DNA of 64,000 nt from Anthoceros angustus (Eukaryota > Streptophyta > Anthocerotopsida > Anthocerotales > Anthocerotaceae). The stretch covers positions 62,001-126,000 of the forward strand of contig VJWM01000151.1 of the NCBI GenBank assembly GCA_010909165.1, read 5' to 3'. Shown piece after piece: positions 39,462 through 51,424 of the stretch (the stretch's first letter is position 1; each line of letters opens with the position of its first letter). The position numbers and the translations under genes are program-made. Under the pieces are notes generated by a model. That model was not told the DNA's origin. It saw only the letters and a list, made by a program, of their open reading frames with translations, and made no database searches.

Positions 39462-42400
39462 ATGGCTGCTCAATGACTTCATCTAGCATAAATACACGTG
39501 GTGACAAGAGGAGGTTTAACGGTCCGAAAATACCAATGATAATAGGAAAACGCTACTACGGAAAAAGATTCAACGACCAAGTTCAAAAGGAAATCGAGAT
39601 TCACATGGTCAAGCTCCTCAACTACTTGACAAACTCGAAACCCAACTGCTTACTGCTCATCCGCTTATACTTTGAGTTCTATCCGCATATGTCATTCCAC
39701 AAACCTCCTCTACATCACAAGACGCGGTCCGCCACACAACAATTTTGGACATAATATCAACCATACTTCAAAATTTTACGATGGGAACGATATCAAAAAT
39801 TCCAATCTTGTTCAAGGATGCCCTCGGGCATATTTTGAAAATTATGGGCAAATGACTAATACGAGGGTCTCATCACCTACTTCGTGTTGGATCCAACCAT
39901 GTTCAAGGATATCCACGTGCACATGTTCAAGGTCATGCGAAAATGATTAATACTACTAGGGCTGCATTTTATGATGCGAACAATATTCAAACTCCAATCA
40001 TGTTCAAGGATGCCTCCGCATATTATGAAGATGATGTTAAAATGACTAATACTAGGGTCCCATCACCTAGTTCTCGTGTTGGATTTGATCGTGGTCAAGG
40101 ATATCCTCCGCACATATCCAAGGTTATGTGGAAATGACTAATACTACGGTCTCGCCACCGTGTTTTCCGAGGCGATGATGTAGGGATTACTAGAAGCCAT
40201 ACGGAAAATAAAGACTACAAGAAAATAGTATGGTATTTGCGCCAACAGCCCGTCCTTATGCGGAAAAAGTCGCTAGCATGCAATCATTGTACGTCGAGGA
40301 AATGCTTCAATTGATGGAAACAATTACGACAACAACATAGCTGGAAAAACGAGATACTACGTGCGAAATAGCCGATGAATTGGCTCAATCGTCAAAGTGT
40401 CCCATCAATTATTTCCAAACTAGGCAATGCTACACCTATAATTTTTAATGAGATCAAGGCCTCATTTGATCGCAAAAGCGAAGAGGAAAAATTGGAAAAA
40501 TGGAAAGTGCTTGCATATGGACTTCAAGTACGAATGGAACAATTTCTTGCAATAAGCAATTTACCTAAGCCAAGTCCTTCATATGACAACAATGGATCAA
40601 CATCGACATTATGTGAAAGAAATACGAAATTGGATGGATAGATCAAATGTTATTGCACAAGACGATGTCCCACAAAATGTTGCCCCACAAGAAACTACAA
40701 TAAAAGAAGGAGTATAAAATCAAGATTTATGTGAAAACAATGTCGACCACACTCCAAAATTTTATGATAGGAAGCCTGGATATAAAAACCCCAATCATAT
40801 TGAAGGATGCCCTACGGCATATGTTGAAAGTTATGCGAAAATTCTAATACAAGGGTCCCATCACCTAGTTCCGTGTTGGATCCAATCATGGTCAAGAGTA
40901 TCCTCCGAAAGGTTATTCAAAAATTCCTAATACAAGGGTCACTAATACAAACACGAAAAGCAATATGGTAATGGTAACAACCCGTCCTTCTCTAGAAAAT
41001 CCTAGTACCATGCAACCATTGCATGACGAAAATAAAAGACTACAAGAAAATAGTATGGTATTTGCGCCAACAGCCCGTCCTTATGCGGAAAAGTCGCTAG
41101 CATGCAATCATTGTACGTCGAGGAAATGCTTCAATTGATGGAACAATTACGACAACAACATAGCTGGAAAAACGAGATACTACGAAATAGCGATGAATTG
41201 GCTCAATCGTCAAAGTGTCCCATCAATTATTTCCAAACTAGGCAATGCTACACCTATAATTTTTAATGAGATCAAGGCCTCATTTGATCGCAAAAGCGAA
41301 GAGGAAAAATTGGAAAAATGGAAAGTGCTTGCATATGGACTTCAAGTACGAATGGAACAATTTCTTGCAATAAGCAATTTACCTAAGCCAAGTCCTTCAT
41401 ATGACAACAACAACTGGATCAACATCGACATTATGTGAAAGAAATACGAAATTGGATGGATAGATCAAATGTTATTGCACAAGACGATGTCCCACAAAAT
41501 GTTGCCCCACAAGAAACTACAATAAAAGAAGGAGTATAAAATCAAGATTTATGTGAAAACAATGTCGACCACACTCCAAAATTTTATGATAGGAAGCCTG
41601 GATATAAAAACCCCAATCATATTGAAGGATGCCCTACGGCATATGTTGAAAGTTATGCGAAAATTCTAATACAAGGGTCCCATCACCTAGTTCCGTGTTG
41701 GATCCAATCATGGTCAAGAGTATCCTCCAAAGGTTATTCAAAAATTCCTAATACAAGGGTCACTAATACAAACACGAAAAGCAATATGGTAATGGTAACA
41801 ACCCGTCCTTCTCTAGAAAATCCTAGTACCATGCAACCATTGCATGACGAAAATAAAATGCTTCAATTCATGAAAACAATGAGGACAACATAGGAGAAAT
41901 AATGAGACAATGCTTGCTGAAACAGCTAATGAAATGGCGCAAATGTGTCAAACTGTCCCATCAATCATTTCCAAATAAGAGAAAGCTACACCATTAATCT
42001 ATCTTTAATGCAATCGATTGCCTCATTTGATGCAAAAGCGAAGAGGAGAATTTGGGAAAATGAAAAGTGCTTGGATATAGGCGTCAAATCTGAAAGAAAC
42101 AATTTCTTGCACTAAGAAGTTTACTTAAGCCAAGTCCTTCATGTGACAACAATTTGGATCAACAACAACATTACGTGAAACAAATATAAAATTTGATAGA
42201 TAAATCAATGTGATTGCACAAGACGATGTCTCACAAAATGTTGCACACGGCTTATGATAAAAGGACGAGTAAAAATCACAATCTACATGAAAATTAGGGC
42301 CCATATCAAATTTAGTAATTCCTTCTAGTGCTATGCTATTTGAGAACAATCTTATTTTCATAGTAACCTTTAAATATGATTAGTTAGATGTTATTAATCA

Positions 42401-44161
42401 ATCCTTGGCCTTTGAAAATCGACCTTCTATAATGTCTTTGATTGACCCTACCATATGTCAAGATTTAAACCAAAATACAAATCAAAATTTATCCTTGGCC
42501 TTTGAAAAGTAGTCTTCTTTGATTTTGAGTCCTTGGTCTTTGAATCTCTCACTCTGACGACTATAAATGTGCCACCAGCCACACTAATTAGTTATCAAAC
42601 AAGCTCAACCTTTTGACGACCCTTGGTGCATTTCCGAGTAGCTAGTGACTTTCAAGCGTGAAGTTACAACATTTTGTTTTGGTGACAATGGTGTCGTGAA
42701 AAGGTTTTGAAGAATTTGATGAGGAAATCAAGCCCGATTTCCAAAGAGGATTCATCGCAATTGTTTCAGCCGTTAGTATCCGTTGCAGAGACGGATAAAA
42801 CTTGTGTTTCTATTGCAGACGGATAACATTTCCGTTCTGTTGCTCATATGTCCGTAGCTTGTTCACCATGCTTCTTAAAACTTGAGATATCCTTTATCAA
42901 TCATAAGATGTCGATAAGGAGGTTATGAAAACACTTGACATGGAGCAAGTGAGAAAATGCTTGTGGGGCTTCTATCGCCTCAACTATTATGGTGCATTTT
43001 AGAGTGGAAACCATAACATGCATCGGTTGCAACCTTAACATGCATCTTGCAACCTAAGAATTCTTCACACGCTTTCAAGAAGATCACGTCGGAGGTTACC
43101 TTCTTGTAAGATCATTTGATGAGCGAAGAGGAGCACAAGTTACACAATCATATTCTTGAATTGGTGGAGAAAGGAATTCTTCAATTTTGAAATGGATGAT
43201 CACACTTGCAAAAGGAATGTAAATGCAAGATCATATTCATTAATTTATTTTAGCGTGATATATTCATTTTATTCTCTTTCCTACTTCATGTTTTGAAATG
43301 TTTGCAAACCATCATTATGTTACCGAGATCATTTAACTCACACTCGTTTTCTCGTCGTCCACCTTCAGAATCGCAATTTACAAAGACCGCACGGATCTCC
43401 ATCGTAACACGGCCCCTAGAAGATCTAAATCGCCTTTGCTTCAATCGACAAATGTTGCACTTGATCCGGGAAGGCCGCCATTCAACGCTCTCCTTAAGAT
43501 ATGGGCTATTGAGCTCCAAGAAGTCTCGAGGCGCGAGTGGATGCCTGAGCTGAATTTTTGGGGCTCGTCTTGAAATACTTGGGAAAGATGGTGCGGATGA
43601 GAAACACCAAGGCAGCGGAGCACAACCCGTGATTTTGGTACAAGCGAGAGTCTACCATGCCAATTTTTCACAACGCTTGGATCTATTGGGTGTCGTTTCT
43701 AGTTGCGTCTTCTAGAAGCTGTCGATAAGCTCCATAATGAAATCTGGTAAGTAGCTTCTAGACAAGGTTTTAGTATAGTTAATTAGCAATATTCTAGGAA
43801 AGTGATAAAATAGAAATAGTGATAATATAGAAGAAAATAGAAAGAGTGATAATATAGAAGCGCCATGGGTGCCCTAGTCTATATATGTCCTATATACTCA
43901 CATATATTATGTATCTTGTGTTGGGTTTTCTATGTTATCTTAGGTTATAATTATTCTAAAGTAGGTATTTGTTTTCATATCTTTGTGTTTGGCCTCTAAA
44001 GTTGTCTGTGCACCTTGTGAACACGAAGCAGTGGTACAAGAATAACCGAGGCGTTAAAGAATTTTACGATGGGAACGATATCAAAATTTACAAGACGCGT
44101 CCGCCACACACCATCCAAGAAAAACACATAGCTTGATTAGAGAAAGCTCTAAGGAAAAGAA
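39462..44161 (+). repeat. Array unit 11 (B-C repeated)
   Basis: The path is A (CAA TGA), B (40397), C (40738), a switch near 41033 from C to late A through GAAAATAAAA, then B (41217), C (41558), D (41882), E, T (TATA 42561), F, G, H, I and J. In both B blocks the run before AATGAGATC is five T instead of four, a homopolymer difference from other units that shifts the frame. Confidence 0.87.
42561..42568 (+). promoter_or_regulatory. T promoter TATA box, unit 11
   Basis: Spacer CTCACTCTGACGA. The flanking promoter sequence is otherwise identical to the other copies. Confidence 0.58.
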
Positions 44162-45642
44162 ATGGCTGCTCAACAGACTTCATCTAGCATAAATACACGT
44201 GGTGACAAGAGGAGGTTTAACGGGTCCGAAAATACCAATGATAATAGGAAAACGCGTTACCACGGAAAAAGATTCAACGACCAAGTTCAAAAGGAAATCG
44301 AGATTCACATGGTCAAGCTCCTCAACTACTTGACAAACTCGAAACCCAACTGCTTACTGCTCATCCGTTTATACTTTGAGTTCTATCCTCGCATATGTCA
44401 TTCCACAAACCTCCTCTACATCACAAGACGCGGTCCGCCACACAACAATTTTGGACATAATATCAACCATACTTCAAAATTTTACGATGGGAACGATATC
44501 AAAAATTCCAATCTTGTTCAAGGATGCCTCGGGCATATTTTGAAAATTATGGGCAAATGACTAATCACGAGGTTACCTTCTTGTAAGATCATTTGATGAG
44601 CGTAAAGAGGAGCACAAGTTACACAATCATATTCTTGAATTGGTGGAGAAAGGAATTCTTCAATTTTGAAATGGATGATCACACTTGCAAAAGGAATGTA
44701 AATGCAAGATCATATTCATTAATTTATTTTAGCAGTGATATATTCATTTTATTCTCTTTCCTACTTCATGTTTTGAAATGTTTGCAAACCATCATTATGT
44801 TACCGAGATCATTTAACTCACACTGCTTTCGTTTTCTCGTCCACCTTCAGAATCGCAATTTACAAAGCACGGATCTCCATCGTAACACGGCCCCTAGAAG
44901 ATCTAAATCGCCTTTGCTTCAATCGACAAATGTTGCACAAAATGTTGCACTGATCCGGGAAGGCACGCCATTCAACGCGCTCTCCTTAAGATATGGGCTA
45001 TTGAGCTCCAAGAAGTCTCGAGGCGCGAGTGGATGCCTGAGCTGAATTTTTGGGGCTCGTCTTGAAATACTTGGGAAAGATGGTGCGGATGAGAAACACC
45101 AAGGCAGCGGAGCACAACCCGTGATTTTGGTACAAGCGAGAGTCTACCATGCCAATTTTTCACAACGCTTGGATCTATTGGGTGTCGTTTCTAGTTGCGT
45201 CTTCTAGAAGCCTCGATAACCGCTCCATAATGAAATCTTGGTAAGTAGCTTCTAGACAAGGTTTTAGTATAGTTAATTAGCAATATTCTAGGAAAGTGAT
45301 AAAATAGAAATAGTGATAATATAGAAGAAAATAGAAAGAGTGATAATATAGAAGCGCCATGGGTGCCCTAGTCTATATATGTCCTATATACTCACACATA
45401 TATTATGTATCTTGTGTTGGGTTTTCTATGTTATCTTAGGTTATAATTATTCTAAAGTAGGTATTTGTTTTCATATCTTTGTGTTTGGCCTCTAAAGTTG
45501 TCTGTGCACCTTGTGAACACGAAACGGTGGTACAAGAATAACCGAGGCGTTAAAGAATTTTACGATGGGAACGATATCAAATCGTCACACACCATCCAAG
45601 AAAAACACATAGCTTGATTAGAGAAAGCTCTAAGGAAAAGAA
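44162..45642 (+). repeat. Array unit 12 (A joined to G, short)
   Basis: A (CAA CAG) runs to about 44566, where GACTAAT is followed by CACGAGGTTACC, a crossing into G. H, I and J follow. In exon I the word AAATGTTGCAC is duplicated (44927-44949). Promoter T is absent. This A frame is open for 132 codons (44162-44560). Confidence 0.87.
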
Positions 45643-47324
45643 ATGGCTGCTCAACAGACTTCATCTAGCATAAATACACGTGGTGACAAGAGGAGGTTTA
45701 ACGGGTCCGAAAATACCAATGATAATAGGAAAACGTTACCACGTAAAAGATTCAACGACCAAGTTCAAAAGGAAATCGAGATTCACATGGTCAAGCTCCT
45801 CAACTACTTGACAAACTCGAAACCCCAACTGCTTACTGCTCATCCGTTTATACTTTGAGTTCTATCCTCGCATATGTCATTCCACAAACCTCCTCTACAT
45901 CACAAGACGCGGTCCGCCACACAACAATTTTGGACATAATATCAACCATACTTCAAAATTTTACGATGGGAACGATATCAAAATTCCAATCTTGTTCAAG
46001 GATGCCTCGGGCATATTTTGAAAATTATGGGCAAATGACTAATACGAGGGTCTCATCACCTACTTCGTGTTGGATCCAACCATGTTCAAGGATATCCACG
46101 TGCACATGTTCAAGGTCATGCGAAAATGATTAATACTACTAGGGCTGCATTTTATGATCACGAACAATATTCAAACTCAATCATGTTCAAGGATGCCCTC
46201 CGGCATATTATGAAGATGATGTTAAAATGACTAATACTAGGGTCCCATCACCTAGTTCTCGTGTTGGATTTGATCGTGGTCAAGGATATCCTCGCACATA
46301 TCCAAGGTTATGTGGAAATGACTAATACTACGGTCTCGCCACCGTGTTTTCCGAGGCGGATGATGTAGGGATTACTAGAAGCCATACGGAAAATAAAGAC
46401 TACAAGAAAATAGTATGGTATTTGCGCCAACAGCCCGTCCTTATGCGGAAAAAGCTGCTAGCATGCAATCATTATGTTACCGAGATCATTTAACTCACAC
46501 TGCTCATCCGCTTTATACTTTGAGTTCTATCCTCGCATATGTCATTCCACAAACCTCCTCTACATCACAAGACGCACGGATCTCCATCGTAACACGGCCC
46601 CTAGAAGATCTAAATCGCCTTTGCTTCAATCGACAAATGTTGCACTTGATCCGGGAAGGCCCGCCATTCAACGCGCCTCCTTAAGATATGGGCTATTGAG
46701 CTCCAAGAAGTCTCGAGGCGCGAGTGGATGCCTCGAGCCGATGAATTTTTGGGGCTCGTCTTGAAATACTTGGGAAAGATGGTGCGGATGAGAAACACCA
46801 AGGCAGCGGAGCACAACCCGTGATTTTGGTACAAGCCGAGAGTCTACCATGCCAATTTTTCACAACGCTTGGATCTATTGGGTGTCGTTTCTAGTTGCGT
46901 CTTCTAGAAGCCCTGATCCATAATGAAATCTGGTAAGTAGCTTCTAGACAAGGTTTTAGTATAGTTAATTAGCAATATTCTAGGAAAGTGATAAAATAGA
47001 AATAGTGATAATATAGAAGAAAATAGAAAGAGTGATAATATAGAAGTCGCCATGGGTGCCCTAGTCTATATATGTCCTATATACTCACATATATTATGTA
47101 TCTTGTGTTGGGTTTTCTATGTTATCTTAGGTTATAATTATTCTAAAGTAGGTATTTGTTTTCATATCTTTGTGTTTGGCCTCTAAAGTTGTCTGTGCAC
47201 CTTGTGAACACGAAGCAGTGGTACAAGAATAACCGAGGCGTTAAAGAATTTTACAGATTAAAATCGTCACACACCATCCAAGAAAAACACATAGCTTGAT
47301 TAGAGAAAGCTCTAAGGAAAAGAA
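45643..47324 (+). repeat. Array unit 13 (A with mosaic joined to I)
   Basis: A (CAA CAG) runs to about 46470. It is followed by a short piece of H (ATGTTACCGAGATCATTT), an earlier piece of A (46500-46573) and then I at ACAAGACGCACGGATC. J follows. Modules B to G are missing. The close stacking of three switches within about 100 bp resembles the mosaic in unit 1. Confidence 0.86.
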
Positions 47325-49834
47325 ATGGCTGCTCAACAGACTTCATCTAGCATAAATACACGTGGTGACAAGAGGAGGTTTAACGGGTCCGAAAATACCA
47401 ATGATAATAGGAAAACGTTACCACGTAAAAGATTCAACGACCAAGTTCAAAAGGAAATCGAGATTCACATGGTCAAGCTCCTCAACTACTTCAAAGAAAC
47501 TCGAAACCCCAACTGCTTACTGCTCATCCGCTTATACTTTGAGTTCTATCCTGTATGTCATTCCACAAACCTCCTCTACATCACAAGACGCGGTCCGCCA
47601 CACAACAATTTTGGACATAATATCAACCATACTTCAAAATTTTACGATGGGAACGATATCAAAATTCCAATCTTGTTCAAGGATGCCCTCGGGCATATTT
47701 TGAAAATTATGGGCAAATGACTAATACGAGGGTCTCATCACCTACTTCTCGTGTTGGATCCAACCATGTTCAAGGATATCCACGTGCACATGTTCAAGGT
47801 CATGCGAAAATGATTAATACTACTAGGGCTGCATTTTATGATGCGAACAATATTCAAACTCAATCATGTTCAAGGATGCCCTCCGCATATTATGAAGATG
47901 ATGTTAAAATGACTAATACTAGGGTCCCATCACCTAGTTCTCGTGTTGGATTTGATCGTGGTCAAGGATATCCTCCGCACATATCCAAGGTTATGTGGAA
48001 ATGACTAATACTACGGTCGCCACCGTGTTTTCCGAGGCGGATGATGTAGGGATTACTAGAAGCCATACGGAAAATAAAGACTACAAGAAAATAGTATGGT
48101 ATTTGCGCCAACAGCCCGTCCTTATGCGGAAAAAGCTGCTAGCATGCAATCATTGTACGTCGTGAAATGCTTCAATTGATGGAAACAATTACGACAACAA
48201 CATAGCTGGAAAAAGCGAGATACTACGTGCGAAATAGCCGATGAATTGGCTCAAGCTGCGTCAAAGTGTCCCATCAATTATTTCCAAACTAGGCAATGCT
48301 ACACCTATAATTTTAATGAGATCAAGGCCTCATTTGATCGCAAAAGCGAAGAGGAAAAATTGGAAAAATGGAAAGTGCTTGCATATGGACTTCAAGTACG
48401 AATGGAACAATTTCTTGCAATAAGCAATTTACCTAAGCCAAGTCCTTCATATGACAACAACTGGATCAACATCGACATTATGTGAAAGAAATACGAAATT
48501 GGATGGATAGATCAAATGTTATTGCACAAGACGATGTCCCACAAAATGTTGCCCCACAAGAAACTACAATAAAAGAAGGAGTATAAATCAAGATTTATGT
48601 GAAAACAATGTCGACCACACTCCAAAATTTTATGATAGGAAGCCTGGATATAAAAACCCCAATCATATTGAAGGATGCCCTCGGCATATGTTGAAAGTTA
48701 TGCGAAAATTCTAATACAAGGGTCCCATCACCTAGTTCCGTGTTGGATCCAATCATGGTCAAGAGTATCCTCCGAAAGGTTATTCAAAATTCTAATACAA
48801 GGGTCACTAATACAAACACGAAAAGCAATATGGTAATGGTAACAACCCGTCCTTCTCTAGAAAATCCTAGTACCATGCAACCATTGCATGACGCAGAAAA
48901 ATAAAATGCTTCAATTCATGAAAACAATGAGGACAACATAGGAGAAATAATGAGACAATGCTTGCTGAAACAGCTAATGAAATGGCGAAAATGTGTCAAA
49001 CTGTCCCATCAATCATTTCCAAATAAGAGAAAGCTACACCATTAATCTATCTTTAATGCAATCGATTGCCTCATTTGACCAAAAGCGAAGAGGAGAATTT
49101 GGGAAAATGAAAAGTGCTTGGATATAGACGTCAAATCTGAAGAAACAATTTCTTGCACTAAGAAGTTTACTTAAGCCAAGTCCTTCATGTGACAACAAAA
49201 TTGGATCAACAACAACATTACGTGAAAACAAATATAAAATTTGATAGATAAATCAATGTGATTGCACAAGACGATGTCTCACAAAATGTTGCCGCACACG
49301 GCTTATGATAAAAGGACGAGTAAAAATCACAATCTACATGAAAATTAGGGCCCATATCAAAATTTAGTAATTCCTTCTAGTGCTATGCTATTTGAGAACA
49401 ATCTTATTTTCATAGTAACCTTTAAATATGATTAGTTAGATGTTATTAATCAATCCTTGGCCTTTGAAAATCGGACCTTCTATAATGTCTTTGATTGACC
49501 CTACCATATGTCAAGATTTAAACCAAAATACAAATCAAAATTTATCCTTGGCCTTTGAAAAGTAGTCTTCTTTGATTTTGAGTCCTTGGTCTTTGAATCT
49601 CTACTACGGACGACTATAAATGTGCCACCACACTAATTAGTTATCAAACAAGCTCAACCTTTTGGCGACCCTTGGTGCATTTCACCGAGTAGCTAGTGAC
49701 TTTTCAAGCGTGAAGTTACAACATTTTGTTTTGGTGACAATGGTGTCTGTGAAAAGGTTTTTGAAGAATTTGATGAGGAAATCAAGCCCGATTTCCGAAG
49801 AGGATTCATCGCAATTGTTTCAGCCGTTAGTATC
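47325..49834 (+). repeat. Array unit 14 (last copy, right end of array)
   Basis: A (CAA CAG), B, C, D, E and T (TATA 49614) are present. The unit stops in F at 49834, right after CAGCCGTTAGTATC, and GC-rich unrelated DNA follows. F in this edge copy differs from all inner copies: five T instead of four after AAAAGG, TTTCCGAAGAGG instead of TTTCCAAAGAGG, and TTTTGGCGACC instead of the inner TTTGACGACC or TTTTGACGACC. The extra T keeps the F reading frame open. Confidence 0.88.
49614..49621 (+). promoter_or_regulatory. T promoter TATA box, last unit
   Basis: Spacer CTACTACGGACGA. Downstream, GCCACCACACTAATT lacks the AGCCA found in inner copies (GCCACCAGCCACACT). This promoter faces the array edge, so a transcript would run into the GC-rich flank. 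Confidence 0.58.
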
Positions 49835-49877
49835 TGTGGCGCGACTTTCGAGCGCGCACAATCCCGTGTCGTTGTAG
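49740..49877 (+). pseudogene. F-module reading frame in the array-edge copy
   Basis: This is the only F copy with an uninterrupted frame from the ATG at 49740. It reads MVSVKRFLKNLMRKSS, then PISEEDSSQLFQPLVSV, and then runs about 15 codons into the unrelated GC-rich flank before a stop. The frame is also open upstream of the ATG (ASDFSSVKLQHFVLVT), back to a TAG near the putative transcription start. The product is basic then acidic and unrecognised. The gene is cut off here by the end of the array. Confidence 0.4.
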
Positions 49878-50178
49878 TAAGAAGTCCGTTCCCGAGAGAA
49901 CGATAAGCTCGTTTTGCGCTGCTTAGATCCTTACTTTGCGTCCGCTCAACTTTCACACACGCAATCGTCATTTTGCGTCTAACTACTCATAACGTTCACC
50001 GAACAGGCCCGGTGTGGCCAAACGTTTAAGGACCCGTTTGCGTCCGTATCGTTTCTGCACGTCACTCACCCTTTTAGTCCGTTCCTCTCATCACTCCCAC
50101 TCCACTCATCAACCTTGGAAAAGAACGCAAGTGGCTACACAGTCCGGACCTCCTCCGTTGCTCAACCGGGCCTCTCCG
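49835..50178. other. GC-rich flank, no gene seen
   Basis: Base composition changes sharply at the array edge. CpG is frequent (GGCGCGACTTTCGAGCGCGC). No sustained reading frame, terminal inverted repeat or target duplication at the boundary is recognisable. It is probably part of the transposon-derived block to the right. Confidence 0.4.
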
Positions 50179-50241
50179 TCCGGCTCAGACGCCTCCGAGT
50201 TCCTCCGGCTCAGACGCCTCCGAGTTCCTCCGGCTCACGCG
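50179..50241 (+). repeat. 25-bp tandem repeat
   Basis: TCCGGCTCAGACGCCTCCGAGT(TC) starts at 50179 and 50204, with a partial third copy from 50229. Period 25. Confidence 0.85.
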
Positions 50242-50280
50242 GGCGGGTCCCCGATCGCTCTTCCACACACCACCACACGT

Positions 50281-50720
50281 TAGGGTCCGTCACGGGACCT
50301 TGATCGATCTCTTGGGGCCGTGCACCTTTCGATGACTCGGGACTCACGTTAGAAGACACACAAGGTGCAAGCGGCATCAACACCAAGAGAAGATGATTTA
50401 TTCAGCCTCGGCCCTCTTATACTACGCCCAAGTCGGCGTCTTTATTACACCCTATTACGTGGTGGCCATTTCGATGCATGTCGGCCTACCATCCTATTCC
50501 TCCTCCTATCTCCCTTGTGGGCACAGGAAGGTCACAGGTTCCGCCTCGGATTGGTGGTCCAATCTCCCGTCGGTTCTGGCGCGCAATCGGATGATCCGCG
50601 AGGCGGACCCCTTCCTCTTCCGGAATCACATCGGGTTGGGCTACCGTGGCGGTCGGCCGTTACCACAACGTCGTCCCCACAGCCCCGGTGGGTCCCTCCT
50701 AGGGGCCACTGCTCCCCGGC
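50281..50720 (-). mobile_element. LTR-like sequence on the minus strand
   Basis: Read on the minus strand, TATAAGAG (50415-50422) is followed 12 bp later by AATAAA (50397-50402) and then by CTCTTGGTGTTGATGCCGC. A TATA box close to a polyadenylation signal in non-coding DNA is typical of the U3/R part of a plant LTR. No matching second LTR, primer-binding site or polypurine tract was identified, so this is only a suggestion. Confidence 0.25.
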
Positions 50721-51424
50721 GTAAGTCGGAGGGACTCCTCCTTGCTTCCCGAGTCCGGACCTCGAGGTCGGTCTCGACTCGTCTGAACTTGAGTCGCCTT
50801 ATTCCGAGTCTGCTGGGTCGGTCTCATCTCGGGGTTCGGACCTCGTCGGGCTTATCGTCGGTCCCAAGCTCCGGACCCCTTCCTCTTCCCGAGTCCGGAC
50901 CCCTTACTGCTAGGTCCTCATCCCTTCCCACCGACCCTTGTCTTGGGTCGGGTTGGCTTCCTCCTTCCGCCCCTTCAGGGCCTCTATCTTCCCGAGCAGG
51001 TTGCAGCGGACTTACCCTGGGATTCGTTGTATTGGCCGCGTCCTGCTCCTCCTGAGGCTCTTCTCCCCCGCTACCGTCGTCTCCAAACAGGGCCACTAGG
51101 GTCCCCGTGCTGTCCCCATGCCCTTCATCCCTTCTCGAGCCTCCGGGTCCGTCATGTGTGGCGGGCGGGCTTCAATGCCTTAAGGAGCTCGGCGTGGTAG
51201 TAGGCAAAATCCGAGTCAATTTCTTTGGATTGCCTCTTCCACATGTGCCCGAGCACCCGATACTCCTTCGCCATTGGTGCTCGGGAGGCGTCTTTGTCGA
51301 CTTCTTGGACCATCCTCCCGCCAGTTCGTTAGCCGGAGCCGGGCCGAATCTCGTGAGGCCACAAGGGCTGCCTCGGTCACCTCACCGCCTTGTTGTTGCT
51401 CACTTTGCTCCGGCTCCGTCGTTT

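Larger units (their letters stand above)
1..49834 (+). repeat. Tandem array of a ~3.9-kb gene-containing unit
   Basis: Direct repeats fill this span; the left end is outside the window and the right end is where similarity stops at 49834. In the cleanest unit (15270-19165) the modules are: A 15270-16191, B 16192-16523, C 16524-16879, D 16880-17201, E 17202-17395, T promoter 17396-17680, F from the ATG at 17681, G from about 17900, H from about 18183, I from about 18362 to a GTAAGT donor at 18771, and J 18771-19165. Module order is the same wherever a unit is not rearranged. Between copies the sequence is nearly identical except for small length changes at fixed sites, mostly at CpG. Many units are shortened or lengthened by switches between modules at short shared words. 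Whether the rearrangements are in the chromosome or come from assembly cannot be decided here. Confidence 0.93.

Noticed and set aside
1-49834. CRISPR-like or satellite array
   Set aside because: The unit is 3.9 kb with promoter, splice and coding features; no short repeat with unique spacers exists. A satellite role is possible but not shown.
49860-49885. GTTGTAGTAAGAAG as the missing opposite CACTA end
   Set aside because: It does not match TTCTTGTAGTG, lies on the wrong side of the 54836 terminus and lacks subterminal TTACAAC motifs nearby.
50393-51055. 220-codon + strand open frame
   Set aside because: Ser/Leu/Pro/Gly-rich read-through of GC-rich non-coding DNA; it starts in the LTR-like region and shows no domain.
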